Below are positions 54,345 to 62,086 of a stretch of 64,000 nt of DNA, in pieces. The notes below the pieces were generated by a model. The model was not told the DNA's origin, did not search any database, and worked only from the letters and a program-made list of their open reading frames with translations. The stretch is taken from contig NZ_JAFBBO010000001.1 of assembly GCF_016907235.1 (NCBI RefSeq), positions 930,001-994,000 of the forward strand, given 5' to 3'. This stretch comes from Oerskovia jenensis (GTDB taxonomy: Bacteria; Actinomycetota; Actinomycetes; Actinomycetales; Cellulomonadaceae). Each line of letters opens with the position of its first letter. Position 1 is the first letter of the stretch. A program made the position numbers and the translations under genes.

Positions 54345-57300
54345 GTGCCCATCGACGACCGGATGCCCACCGAGACCTCTGCGCAGCGCGACGTACTGGC
54401 GTTCTGGCGGCTCGTCGAGCTCTTCAGCCCCCAACGCGTCGCGTCGCCCGGACGCGGCGACGAGAGGCGCCAGGTCGTCTCCTGGAGCCCGGGTCGCCCC
54501 CTTCCGTGGGACACGCTCCCCGCCCCTCGTCCGAGCGGGCGGAACAGACTGGTGTGGCAGCACACCGTCTTCCTGGGCGTCTACCCGATCGACGGGGTCT
54601 ACGAGCACCTGCACACGGTCTTCCCTCAGGACCTCGACGCCTTCGACGAGCGCGTAGGCGGCCACAGCGCCTGCGCCGCCCTGGTCGTGGACGACCGCGG
54701 TGCTCTCGTGCCCACCTCCCCCACGCTGTCCTCCGCGCTCTGGGGGCTGGGCCGACTGCGCGTCCCTGACGCCGATCCCTCGGCGCTGACCGGCTTCGGC
54801 GACGCACAGGAGCTCTTCGCGAGCTCCGTCGTCGAGCACGTCGCAGACGTACGGGCCGCGCTCGGGGCCGACGAGAGCCCCCGCGTCGACGAGCCCATGC
54901 TGACCGCGCTCCGCTCTCTCGCGCACGCTGCAGCCGGGGTCGTGGGCCTGAACCAGGTCTGGAACGCCGACATCACCGTCGCCAGCGTCCAGGTGCGCGC
55001 CGACCGCGCCCAGGACCTGCCGGACTTCGACTTCCTCAACAGCTTCGTGCTGAAGGACCTCGGGACCGTCGCCGGCTCCCCCTTCTCCCCCGCCCTCGCG
55101 ACCTACCTCACGCACGACCGAGACCTCGCCACCGACCACCGGGTCGACGTCCGCCGACAGCCCGGCGCCGTCGTCGACGGGACGAGGATCGAGCACCTCC
55201 CCCTGGGACGCTGGCCGTCCGACCCCTCGCACCCCCTGGCCAGCAGCCAGCAGTTCGCCGTGAACCTGGCGCTCGGAGCCACCGACGAGCCCTCCGGGCT
55301 CATCGGGGTCAACGGCCCGCCCGGAACCGGCAAGACCACGATGCTGCGCGACCTGGTCGCGGGGAACGTCGTCCGGCGAGCCGAGGCACTGGCCTCGCTG
55401 AGCCACCCCGACAGCGCGTACACCTCGACGGTCCACACCTGGAAGTCCGGCGACTACCCGCGACGCATCAAGCAGCTCAAGGACGAGCTCACGGGCTTCG
55501 AGATGCTGATCGCCTCCTCGAACAACGCTGCCGTCGAGAACGTCTCCGACGAGCTCCCGCAACGGAAGGCCATCGACTCCTGCTTCAGCACCGCCGACTA
55601 CTTCGGCGACCTCGCGACCGAGATCTCTCGGCGCAGCACGACGTCGGACTCGGGCCCACCGCAGGCGTGGGGCCTCCTGGCCGCTCGGCTGGGCAACTCC
55701 CGCAACCGGTCGGCGTTCAACTCCGCCTTCTGGTTCGGCACGGGCGCGCAGGACCAACCGCACGACCCGTCCGTCGGCGTCGTCCACGGGATGCAGCAGC
55801 GCCTCAAGAACTGGGAGAAGGAGCCGAGCACCCGACCCTCCTGGTCGGGCGCTCGCGCCGCGTTCGAACGAGCGCGCACCACGGTCGACGAGCTGGTCTC
55901 CGAACGGACGGCCGCAGCACGTCGGATCACCCGTCGGGTGGAGGTCAGCAGCGAGATCGCACGGACCGAGCGGGAGGTCGGTGACCTGCGGACCGCGGCC
56001 GACGAGGCAGCGAACGACCGGGCCGTCCTGTCCGGGCAGCTGGTCTGGCTCCGTCAGGCGACCGCCGACCACCTGACCCGACGCCAGCGGCACCTCGAGA
56101 CCCGGCCCAGCCTCCTGGAGATCGTCTTCACCTGGGGACGCGTGTCACGAGAGTGGCGAGCCGCTCTGCGGCCGATCGACGACGAGCTGCGCGGTGCAGA
56201 GTCCCGGGAGCACGCGGCCACCGCAGACCTCGGCGCGGTCGACGAGCGCGCCACCCGGATCGCGATCGACCTCGCCGCCCGGGCGGACGCCCTGGCGCGC
56301 CTCACGACGGAGCACGACCGCCTCGTGACTACGACGACCGCCGACGCCGCCAGGTACGGACCGACCTACCCCGGTCCGAGCTGGCTCGCGGACGACACCG
56401 CGCGTGAGCTGCACGGTGCGTGGCTCGACCCCGACCTGAACGCCGCACGGTCCCGGCTCTTCCTCGCCGCGCTGGACCTGCACCGGGCGTTCCTGGCCCA
56501 TGCCTCGGGCGCGCGCCAAGGGCTCCAGGCGGCCCTCGACGTCGTCACGGGAGCCGCCCCGCGGGCGCTCGGCGCGGACGTCCGGCGAGCGGCCTGGCAG
56601 ACGTTCTTCCTGGTCGTCCCCCTCGTCTCCACGACCTTCGCGTCGGTGGGCACGATGCTGCGGGGACTCGACGCGGAGGCACTGGGCTGGCTCCTCGTCG
56701 ACGAGGCAGGGCAGGCGACGCCTCAGTCCGCCGTCGGCGCGATCTGGCGTTCGCGGCGCGTGATCGCCGTGGGCGACCCCCTCCAGCTGACCCCGATCGT
56801 GAGCATCCCGAACCGGGCCCAGCACGACCTCGCCAAGCACTTCCGGGTCTCGTCGACGTGGGTGCCCTCCAGCACGTCCGTCCAGGTGCTCGCCGACCGC
56901 GTGGGACGTTTCGGGACGACGATCGCGTCAGGTCGCGAGCCCGTCTGGGTCAGTGCGCCGCTGCGCGTGCACCGCCGGTGCGGAGCGCCCATGTTCGAGA
57001 TCTCCAACGAGATCGCGTACGAGGGCCTCATGATCGACGGCGTCGTCGGCCGCAAGGCCCTCGACGCGCCACCGAGCCAGTGGATCGACACCCCCGACCC
57101 CCGACCGGGCAGCCACCTGCAGGTCGCCGAGATCGACGCGCTGCGCAGCAGGCTCGGCCACCTGAACGCCCTGGGCATCCCGTCGAGCTCGATCATCGCG
57201 ATCTCGCCGTTCCGTGCGGTCGCCGACCAGCTCCGGCGCGTCGCCGAGGACTTCCCGGGTCTGAGGGGCGGCACCATCCACACCGCTCAGGGGCGCGAGG

Positions 57301-57542
57301 CGTCGGTGGTCTTCCTCGTCCTGGGCGGCGACCCGCAGCGACCGGGTGCGGTCCGGTGGGCCGCGAGCGCACCGAACCTCGTCAACGTCGCCGCCAGCCG
57401 GGCCAAGGACCGGTTGTACGTGATCGGCGACCACGGACGCTGGAGCACCGCCCCCTACTTCGAGACCCTCGCACGGTTGCTGCCGGCAAGCGGGCGCCCG
57501 ACACAGGTCGCCTCGGGATCCGGCAGGGCCGGCGCGTCGTAG
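54345..57542 (+). CDS. SF1 helicase (Upf1-like, AAA_11/AAA_12) with large insertion
   Basis: A 1065-aa protein. About 300 N-terminal residues have no recognised domain. Helicase motif I is GPPGTGKTT (Lys330), motif II DEAGQA (Asp786, Glu787), motif III AVGDPLQLTP, motif V IHTAQGREASVVF, and motif VI VAASRAKDRL. Between motifs I and II some 450 residues form a long helical coiled-coil insertion (ARTTVDELVSERTAAARRIT, EREVGDLRTAADEAANDRAV). The fold is like the Dna2/Upf1 group. A nuclease domain is not seen. GTG 54345 lies eight bases after TAGGGT, a possible leaderless start; ATG 54363 is an alternative. It could be a defence-associated helicase or act in repair. Confidence 0.88.
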   Translation: MPIDDRMPTETSAQRDVLAFWRLVELFSPQRVASPGRGDERRQVVSWSPGRPLPWDTLPAPRPSGRNRLVWQHTVFLGVYPIDGVYEHLHTVFPQDLDAFDERVGGHSACAALVVDDRGALVPTSPTLSSALWGLGRLRVPDADPSALTGFGDAQELFASSVVEHVADVRAALGADESPRVDEPMLTALRSLAHAAAGVVGLNQVWNADITVASVQVRADRAQDLPDFDFLNSFVLKDLGTVAGSPFSPALATYLTHDRDLATDHRVDVRRQPGAVVDGTRIEHLPLGRWPSDPSHPLASSQQFAVNLALGATDEPSGLIGVNGPPGTGKTTMLRDLVAGNVVRRAEALASLSHPDSAYTSTVHTWKSGDYPRRIKQLKDELTGFEMLIASSNNAAVENVSDELPQRKAIDSCFSTADYFGDLATEISRRSTTSDSGPPQAWGLLAARLGNSRNRSAFNSAFWFGTGAQDQPHDPSVGVVHGMQQRLKNWEKEPSTRPSWSGARAAFERARTTVDELVSERTAAARRITRRVEVSSEIARTEREVGDLRTAADEAANDRAVLSGQLVWLRQATADHLTRRQRHLETRPSLLEIVFTWGRVSREWRAALRPIDDELRGAESREHAATADLGAVDERATRIAIDLAARADALARLTTEHDRLVTTTTADAARYGPTYPGPSWLADDTARELHGAWLDPDLNAARSRLFLAALDLHRAFLAHASGARQGLQAALDVVTGAAPRALGADVRRAAWQTFFLVVPLVSTTFASVGTMLRGLDAEALGWLLVDEAGQATPQSAVGAIWRSRRVIAVGDPLQLTPIVSIPNRAQHDLAKHFRVSSTWVPSSTSVQVLADRVGRFGTTIASGREPVWVSAPLRVHRRCGAPMFEISNEIAYEGLMIDGVVGRKALDAPPSQWIDTPDPRPGSHLQVAEIDALRSRLGHLNALGIPSSSIIAISPFRAVADQLRRVAEDFPGLRGGTIHTAQGREASVVFLVLGGDPQRPGAVRWAASAPNLVNVAASRAKDRLYVIGDHGRWSTAPYFETLARLLPASGRPTQVASGSGRAGAS

Positions 57543-57611
57543 CGCCCGCCCGTCGAGATCCCCGCCCGCAGGTGCACCGGCCGTGGAGGGATCGCCGATC
57601 TCCCTGCGGGG

Positions 57612-59021
57612 CTACTCGCAGCCCACCCCGTCGTTGTCGCGGTCGAACTTGCCCTGGAACCCCGGGTCGCCGGGACGGATCGGGGCCGCACCCGCGGCCC
57701 GCACGGCGTCGCAGTTCTGGTAGAAGACGTCGGCCGGTGCGGGCGCGGGCACCGGGGCGGGGGCCGGAGCAGGCGCCGGAGCGGGAGCAGGTGCTGGGGC
57801 CGGAGCGGGGGCCGGGGCCGGGGCGGGGGCCGGGGCCGGGACCACCGGCGCGGGAGCGGGGACCGGCACGACCGGTGCAGGCTCGACCACGGTCTCGACG
57901 GTCGCCTGCGCGGCGTACGCACTGTCCCCGGTCGGCAGGAGCTGCCCGGGGCACGACGACAGGACGCGGGCGATCGCGTCGCGCTCGGCCTGCGTGACCC
58001 ACAGGCCGTAGCCGGCCTTGACCGCGACCTGCCGGGCGACGTACTCGCACCGGTAGGCAGTGTTCGACGGCAGCCAGGTCGCGGCATCGCCCGCACCCTT
58101 GACCTGGTTGGACGGTCCGTCGACGGCGAGCAGGTTGAGCGGGTCGTTCGCGAACCTCTTGCGCGTGTCGGCGTCGAGCTGCTGGGCGCCCTTCTGCCAG
58201 GCGTCGGACAGGGCGACGACGTGGTCGATCTGCACGGCGCTCGACGTGGCGTTGCCACGCTGGAAGGCGATGGTCGTGGCCGTGTACGGGTCGGCGAGAG
58301 TGCCGGTGAGCACGACGCAGTCCTTGGTCCCGGGCTTGAAGGTCTCGTCGACGAGGTCCCGCGCCAGCATGTCGTTGCGGGTGTCGCAGCCGTTGCGGTC
58401 GACGTCCGCCCAGGCCGGGCCGAACTGGTCGCGGTCGTACCCGGTCTTGGGGGCACGCCCCTTGACCTCGAGCGTCCCGAGCGCGGCGAGCGCGGTCTCG
58501 GCACCCGCGGTGGTCACGGCGTCGTCGAAGCGGACGAGCTCGGCCGGGTCGGCCGTCGCGGCGTCCCCCGCGGCGACCACCTCGGGATCGGCCTCGACGA
58601 GTGCCGTCTCAGGGGCGTCGAGCAGGTCGACGGGCGCGTCCTCCTCCGCCACGAGCGCGGGCGCCGCGGAGGGCGCGACCTTGATCCCGACCGCGACGGC
58701 GCCCGTGGACACGAGGGCCGTCGCGGCGACGACGGCGACGCCGATCCCGAGGACGCGTCCCGGCACCGGCCTGGTCCGGGCGCCGGCCGGGGAGCGGCGC
58801 GTCGTGAGCCAGCGGACCCCGACGACCGCGAGCACCCCGAGGTACAGCACCTCGAAGACCCACCCCAGGACGGACCGCTGCGTCGAGGGGAGCCCGGCCC
58901 CCATCTCGACGGCGAGCCACGTGCCCAGCAGGTAGGGCCAGGCCAGCGCGTGGTACGCGACCGCGACCCCGACGATCAGGGCGATCATGCCCGGGGCTCC
59001 ACCGGCAGTCTTCTTCGCCAT
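57612..59021 (-). CDS. Membrane-anchored HNH nuclease (DUF1524/GmrSD-C type) with Excalibur domain
   Basis: A 469-aa protein. Three hydrophobic helices lie in the first 115 residues (IALIVGVAVAYHALAWPYLL, VLGWVFEVLYLGVLAVVGV and the third VLGIGVAVVAATALVSTG). The DUF1524 HNH nuclease domain (about 170-360) has the motif IDHVVALSDAWQKGAQ (Asp266, His267) and the second metal/N site NDPLNLLAVDGPSNQVKG (Asn296). A Pro-Ala repeat (381-430) leads to the C-terminal calcium-binding Excalibur domain (CDAVR...DRDNDGVGCE; Cys437, Cys468). The nuclease is thus displayed outside the cell and probably degrades extracellular DNA. The start is ATG 59021. Confidence 0.92.
   Translation of the reverse strand: MAKKTAGGAPGMIALIVGVAVAYHALAWPYLLGTWLAVEMGAGLPSTQRSVLGWVFEVLYLGVLAVVGVRWLTTRRSPAGARTRPVPGRVLGIGVAVVAATALVSTGAVAVGIKVAPSAAPALVAEEDAPVDLLDAPETALVEADPEVVAAGDAATADPAELVRFDDAVTTAGAETALAALGTLEVKGRAPKTGYDRDQFGPAWADVDRNGCDTRNDMLARDLVDETFKPGTKDCVVLTGTLADPYTATTIAFQRGNATSSAVQIDHVVALSDAWQKGAQQLDADTRKRFANDPLNLLAVDGPSNQVKGAGDAATWLPSNTAYRCEYVARQVAVKAGYGLWVTQAERDAIARVLSSCPGQLLPTGDSAYAAQATVETVVEPAPVVPVPAPAPVVPAPAPAPAPAPAPAPAPAPAPAPAPAPAPVPAPAPADVFYQNCDAVRAAGAAPIRPGDPGFQGKFDRDNDGVGCE
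57732..57881 (-). repeat. Pro-Ala repeat linker of the HNH protein
   Basis: Fifty codons alternating Pro and Ala (with a few Val) encode residues 381-430 of the HNH protein. The DNA is GC-rich and made of GCCCCG-like dipeptide units. It is a cell-wall-spanning style linker, and the six-base periodicity is a coding artefact and not a CRISPR or VNTR array. Confidence 0.85.
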
Positions 59022-59207
59022 CGCTCAGTCCTTCTGTTCGTGCCGAGCGGTGCGGTGAAACCGGCGCGCGGGGTCGGGGGGTGCGCGCTCAAGGTAGTGG
59101 ACGACGCACGGGCCCTTCAGCGCCGCTCGGCTCGGGACCGAGGCGGCACAAGGAAACGAGCCGGTCCACAGGCGTCGCGGCCCACAGAATTCACCCGCGA
59201 GGGGGCC

Positions 59208-59978
59208 TCAGGCGGCGCTCCGGGCACGCGGCTGGTCGTCCCGCAGGTCGTGCAGCCGGTCGATCACGACCACGCCCCCGAGCACCGCCACGGCCAGGCT
59301 CGCACCGGCCAGGACGTCGGTCACGAAGTGGTAGCCGAGGTAGAGCCTGCTCCCGCCGACCACGACGATCACGACGACGCTCACCACGACCCACACCGCG
59401 AACACGATCCGGCGCTGCCGCCCTTCCTGCCACTGCCGCCACACGAGGTATCCCCCGACGAGCACGAGGGTCGCGGCACCGATCGTGTGCCCCGACGGGA
59501 ACGAGAAGCTGCGCTCGACTCCTGCCACGACCATCGAGGCCTCGTCGGGTCGCGGCCTGGCGACGAGCGCCTTGAGAAGCGTCGAGGTGAGCGTCGAGGT
59601 GATCATGGCCCCCACGAGCAGACCTGGCTCCCACCAGCGCTTGGTCGCGAGCCCCCACCACAGACAGCCCACGGCCACGAGGATCGGGAGCACCACGGGC
59701 CCGAACATGTTGGTGATGAACGTCAGCACGGTCGTCGCGGTCGCCGTCCGGTGCGCGACCATCCACTCCAGCACGACGTCGTCGGTGAACCAGAGGTCGT
59801 CGCGCTCGCGCACCGAGTCGTAGACGACCAGGAAGCCCAGGACGCCGATCACGATCAGGACCAGGCCGGGCAGCGCGGCGACGAGCCGCGAGCGCCACAC
59901 GTCCCGCCCGCCCGACGGCGCCGCCTCCCGCGCACTCAGGTCACCTCGGGCGCCGCGCGCCTCGTCGTCAGGGTTCAT
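59208..59978 (-). CDS. PAP2-family membrane phosphatase
   Basis: A 256-aa PAP2 (type 2 phosphatidic acid phosphatase) protein. The three active-site motifs are KALVARPRPD, the PSGH loop SFSFPSGHTI and SRLYLGYHFVTDVLAG. About six transmembrane helices are visible. Family members dephosphorylate lipid phosphates such as undecaprenyl-PP or phosphatidic acid at the membrane. ATG 59978. It precedes the HNH nuclease gene on the same strand with about 185 bases between. Confidence 0.93.
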   Translation of the reverse strand: MNPDDEARGARGDLSAREAAPSGGRDVWRSRLVAALPGLVLIVIGVLGFLVVYDSVRERDDLWFTDDVVLEWMVAHRTATATTVLTFITNMFGPVVLPILVAVGCLWWGLATKRWWEPGLLVGAMITSTLTSTLLKALVARPRPDEASMVVAGVERSFSFPSGHTIGAATLVLVGGYLVWRQWQEGRQRRIVFAVWVVVSVVVIVVVGGSRLYLGYHFVTDVLAGASLAVAVLGGVVVIDRLHDLRDDQPRARSAA

Positions 59979-60129
59979 CCCGAGAGCCTAGGGAGAAAAA
60001 GGGGTGCGCCGCTCGGTGAGGAGGTGGAAGTGTGGCACCCATCACCGCGGTGGCGTCCGTCCGGTCAGAACCGGGCGGTGGAGGACCCGGCCAGGTCCAC
60101 GAATCCGACGTCACGAAAGACACACCACC

Positions 60130-60279
60130 ATGCATCCGCAGCTCATGTACGACGTCGCCGACCTCGGCCGGCGCGAACAGCTCCAGGAGCAGACCCGTCG
60201 CCGCAGCTCCCTGCGCCGGACGACGACGCGCCTCCCGGAGCACACCCGGCGATCCCGCCGACCCCGTCACACCGCATGA
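60130..60279 (+). CDS. Small basic 49-aa protein
   Basis: A 49-aa ORF beginning MHPQLMYDVADLGRREQLQE and ending in a strongly basic tail (RRSRRPRHTA). Short proteins starting MHPQL... are widespread in actinobacteria without known function. GAAAG lies 12 bases upstream and a terminator follows 48 bases downstream. Its small size and weak ribosome-binding site keep the call tentative. Confidence 0.5.
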   Translation: MHPQLMYDVADLGRREQLQEQTRRRSSLRRTTTRLPEHTRRSRRPRHTA

Positions 60280-60326
60280 CGCGGCTCGACCCACCGGCGC
60301 AGCCCGCCGACCGGGTCCCCGCACAC

Positions 60327-60364
60327 CGAAGGCCCTGACCCCCTCACGGGAGCCAGGGCCTTCG
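60327..60364. terminator. Bidirectional terminator
   Basis: The arms CGAAGGCCCTG (60327-60337) and CAGGGCCTTCG (60354-60364) form a perfect 11-bp stem around a 16-base loop. It lies between the small plus-strand ORF and the minus-strand PfpI gene end. Confidence 0.75.
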
Positions 60365-60383
60365 TGCTGTCCGCGGACGCCCG

Positions 60384-60950
60384 TCAGGCACGCTCGGCCA
60401 GCACGGCGTCGATCTCACGCAGGAAGTCGGGGAGGTCCCCCGGGGTGCGGGACGTCACGAGCGTCCACCCGCCGGCGTCGTCCCGGACGACGGACCGGTC
60501 CTCCCAGGTGCCGCCCGCGTTGCGCACGTCGGTACGCAACGACGGGTAGGTCGTCAAGGTCTTGCCCGCGAGCACGCCCGCCTCGACGAGCACCCACGGA
60601 CCGTGGCAGATGGCCGCGACCGGTCGGCCGGACGTCGTGAACGACGTCACGGCGGCGATCGCCGCGTCCTCGAGCCGCAGGGAGTCGGCGTTGAGCGTGC
60701 CGCCGGGGACGAGCAGCAGGTCGTAGCCCGCGGGGTCGACGTCCTGCAGCCGGAGCGTCGGCGGGACGGTGGTCCCCGGGTCCTTGTCCCCCACGAGGGT
60801 CTCGACGGGGTCGATCGTCACGGCGGCGACGTCCACGTCCGCCCCTGCCGAGCGCAGGTGCTCGAGCGGCACCACCAGCTCGTCCTGCTCGACGCCGTAG
60901 TTCGTCACGATCGCCAGGACGCGACGGCCCGCCAGGTCCGGGTCAGCCAT
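60384..60950 (-). CDS. DJ-1/PfpI family protein (type 1 glutamine amidotransferase fold)
   Basis: A 188-aa class I glutamine-amidotransferase-like protein. The nucleophile elbow is AICHGPW (Cys115, His116). Residues conserved in PfpI/YhbO are visible: GVEQDELVVPLEHLRSAGA near 19-37 and LLVPGGTLNADSLR near 79-92. YhbO/PfpI members act as stress-related protein deglycases or chaperones. The precise activity is unknown. ATG 60950 follows GGAG with about seven bases. It diverges from orn. Confidence 0.92.
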   Translation of the reverse strand: MADPDLAGRRVLAIVTNYGVEQDELVVPLEHLRSAGADVDVAAVTIDPVETLVGDKDPGTTVPPTLRLQDVDPAGYDLLLVPGGTLNADSLRLEDAAIAAVTSFTTSGRPVAAICHGPWVLVEAGVLAGKTLTTYPSLRTDVRNAGGTWEDRSVVRDDAGGWTLVTSRTPGDLPDFLREIDAVLAERA

Positions 60951-61078
60951 GGTTGTCTCCTTCTCGTCGTCGTGGGAGCACCCGGGTGCGGTCGCATCCA
61001 GGTCCTCCTCGACCGTAGGTCGGGCCCGTCCGGCTCGCAGCACGGGCGTCCCGGGCCTCGGCCCCGGCCCCCACGGCC

Positions 61079-61084
61079 TAGGCT
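61079..61084 (+). promoter_or_regulatory. Leaderless -10 of orn
   Basis: TAGGCT lies six bases before GTG 61091, the most likely start and predicted transcription start. A -35 was not evident. The pattern is that of a leaderless actinobacterial mRNA. Confidence 0.55.
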
Positions 61085-61090
61085 GTGGGC

Positions 61091-61801
61091 GTGAGCCCTG
61101 TGAACACCAACGACCGCATCGTGTGGATCGACTGCGAGATGACCGGCCTCGACCTGGGCGCCGACGCGCTCATCGAGGTCGCCGCCGTCGTCACCGACTC
61201 CGAGCTGAACGTCCTGGGCGAAGGGATCGACGTCCTCATCACCCCGCCGGACGAGGCGATCGAGCAGATGGGTGACTTCGTCCGCGAGATGCACACGACC
61301 TCGGGGCTGCTCGAGGAGCTGCCGGGCGGCACGACCATGGCCGACGCCCAGGCCCGCGTGCTGGAGTACATCCGCACCTGGGTGCCCGAGCCCGGCAAGG
61401 CCCCGCTCGCGGGGAACTCGGTCGGCACGGACAAGACGTTCCTCGAGCGGGACATGCCGGAGCTCGTCGGGCACCTGCACTACCGGATCGTCGACGTCTC
61501 CTCGATCAAGGAGCTCGCGCGCCGCTGGTACCCGCGCGTCTACTTCGCATCCCCCGCCAAGACGGGCGGCCACCGCGCGCTGGGCGACATCCTCGACAGC
61601 ATCGACGAGCTGCGCTACTACCGCGAGGCGCTGTTCGTGCCCCAGCCCGGCACGGACTCGCGGACCGCGAAGGCGATCGCCGAGCGCGTCAAGGCGACGA
61701 GCGTCGGGACGACGCTCGGGACGATCGTCGCTCCCCTGCCAGGAGCCGCCGCGACCCCTGGTTCGGCGCCCACCGGGGCCGACGCCGAAAACCTGTCCTG
61801 A
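61091..61801 (+). CDS. orn: Oligoribonuclease
   Basis: A 236-aa DEDDh exoribonuclease. The motif WIDCEMTGLD carries Asp14 and Glu16; NSVGTDKTFLERDMPEL holds the second Asp and TGGHRALGDILDSI the catalytic His and last Asp. Oligoribonuclease degrades 2-5 nt RNA and pGpG. The last 45 residues are a low-complexity actinobacterial tail. Other possible starts are GTG 61085 and 61100; 61091 matches a leaderless transcript. A tRNA gene follows on the same strand. Confidence 0.95.
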   Translation: MSPVNTNDRIVWIDCEMTGLDLGADALIEVAAVVTDSELNVLGEGIDVLITPPDEAIEQMGDFVREMHTTSGLLEELPGGTTMADAQARVLEYIRTWVPEPGKAPLAGNSVGTDKTFLERDMPELVGHLHYRIVDVSSIKELARRWYPRVYFASPAKTGGHRALGDILDSIDELRYYREALFVPQPGTDSRTAKAIAERVKATSVGTTLGTIVAPLPGAAATPGSAPTGADAENLS

Positions 61802-61870
61802 GACCCCTCAGAAACCAGGTACACTTTTCGACGGCTGCTAGAACGGTTCCTCGGAACCCGAGCAGGCCGT

Positions 61871-61947
61871 GGTGGGTATAGCTCAGCTGGTAGAGCACCT
61901 GGTTGTGGTCCAGGGGGTCGCGGGTTCAAGTCCCGTTACTCACCCCA
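61871..61947 (+). tRNA. tRNA-His (anticodon GTG)
   Basis: A complete tRNA-His. Acceptor GTGGGTA (61872-61878) pairs with TACTCAC (one G-T pair), with the extra 5' G(-1) at 61871 opposite discriminator C at 61944. The anticodon loop is TTGTGGT (GTG) closed by CCTGG/CCAGG; T loop TTCAAGT. CCA is encoded (61945-61947), unlike the tRNA-Arg in this window. Confidence 0.96.
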
Positions 61948-61950
61948 CGG

Positions 61951-61986
61951 GAAGAGGCTCCTCGCGTTCGCGCGAGGGGCCTCTTC
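61951..61986 (+). terminator. UUCG-loop terminator after tRNA-His
   Basis: The arms 61951-61966 and 61971-61986 form a 16-bp stem (with one T-G pair) around the tetraloop TTCG. It begins four bases after the encoded CCA. It should stop the orn/tRNA transcript. Confidence 0.88.
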
Positions 61987-62073
61987 TGCTTCCAGCACCC
62001 CCGCACCACCCCGCAGGACGCCCGCGCAGCGACTGTGATCCCGCTCACCGGTGGCGGCTCCGTCAGCCTTCCC

Positions 62074-62079
62074 TACAGT
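62074..62079 (+). promoter_or_regulatory. Leaderless -10 of the FAD-oxidoreductase operon
   Basis: TACAGT ends seven bases before GTG 62087, so the transcription start coincides with the start codon. A -35 was not evident. Confidence 0.5.
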
Positions 62080-62086
62080 GGGTGGG

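Noticed and set aside
57732-57881. Possible CRISPR or VNTR array
   Set aside because: The six-base periodicity is explained by the in-frame Pro-Ala repeat of the HNH protein; there are no spacers.
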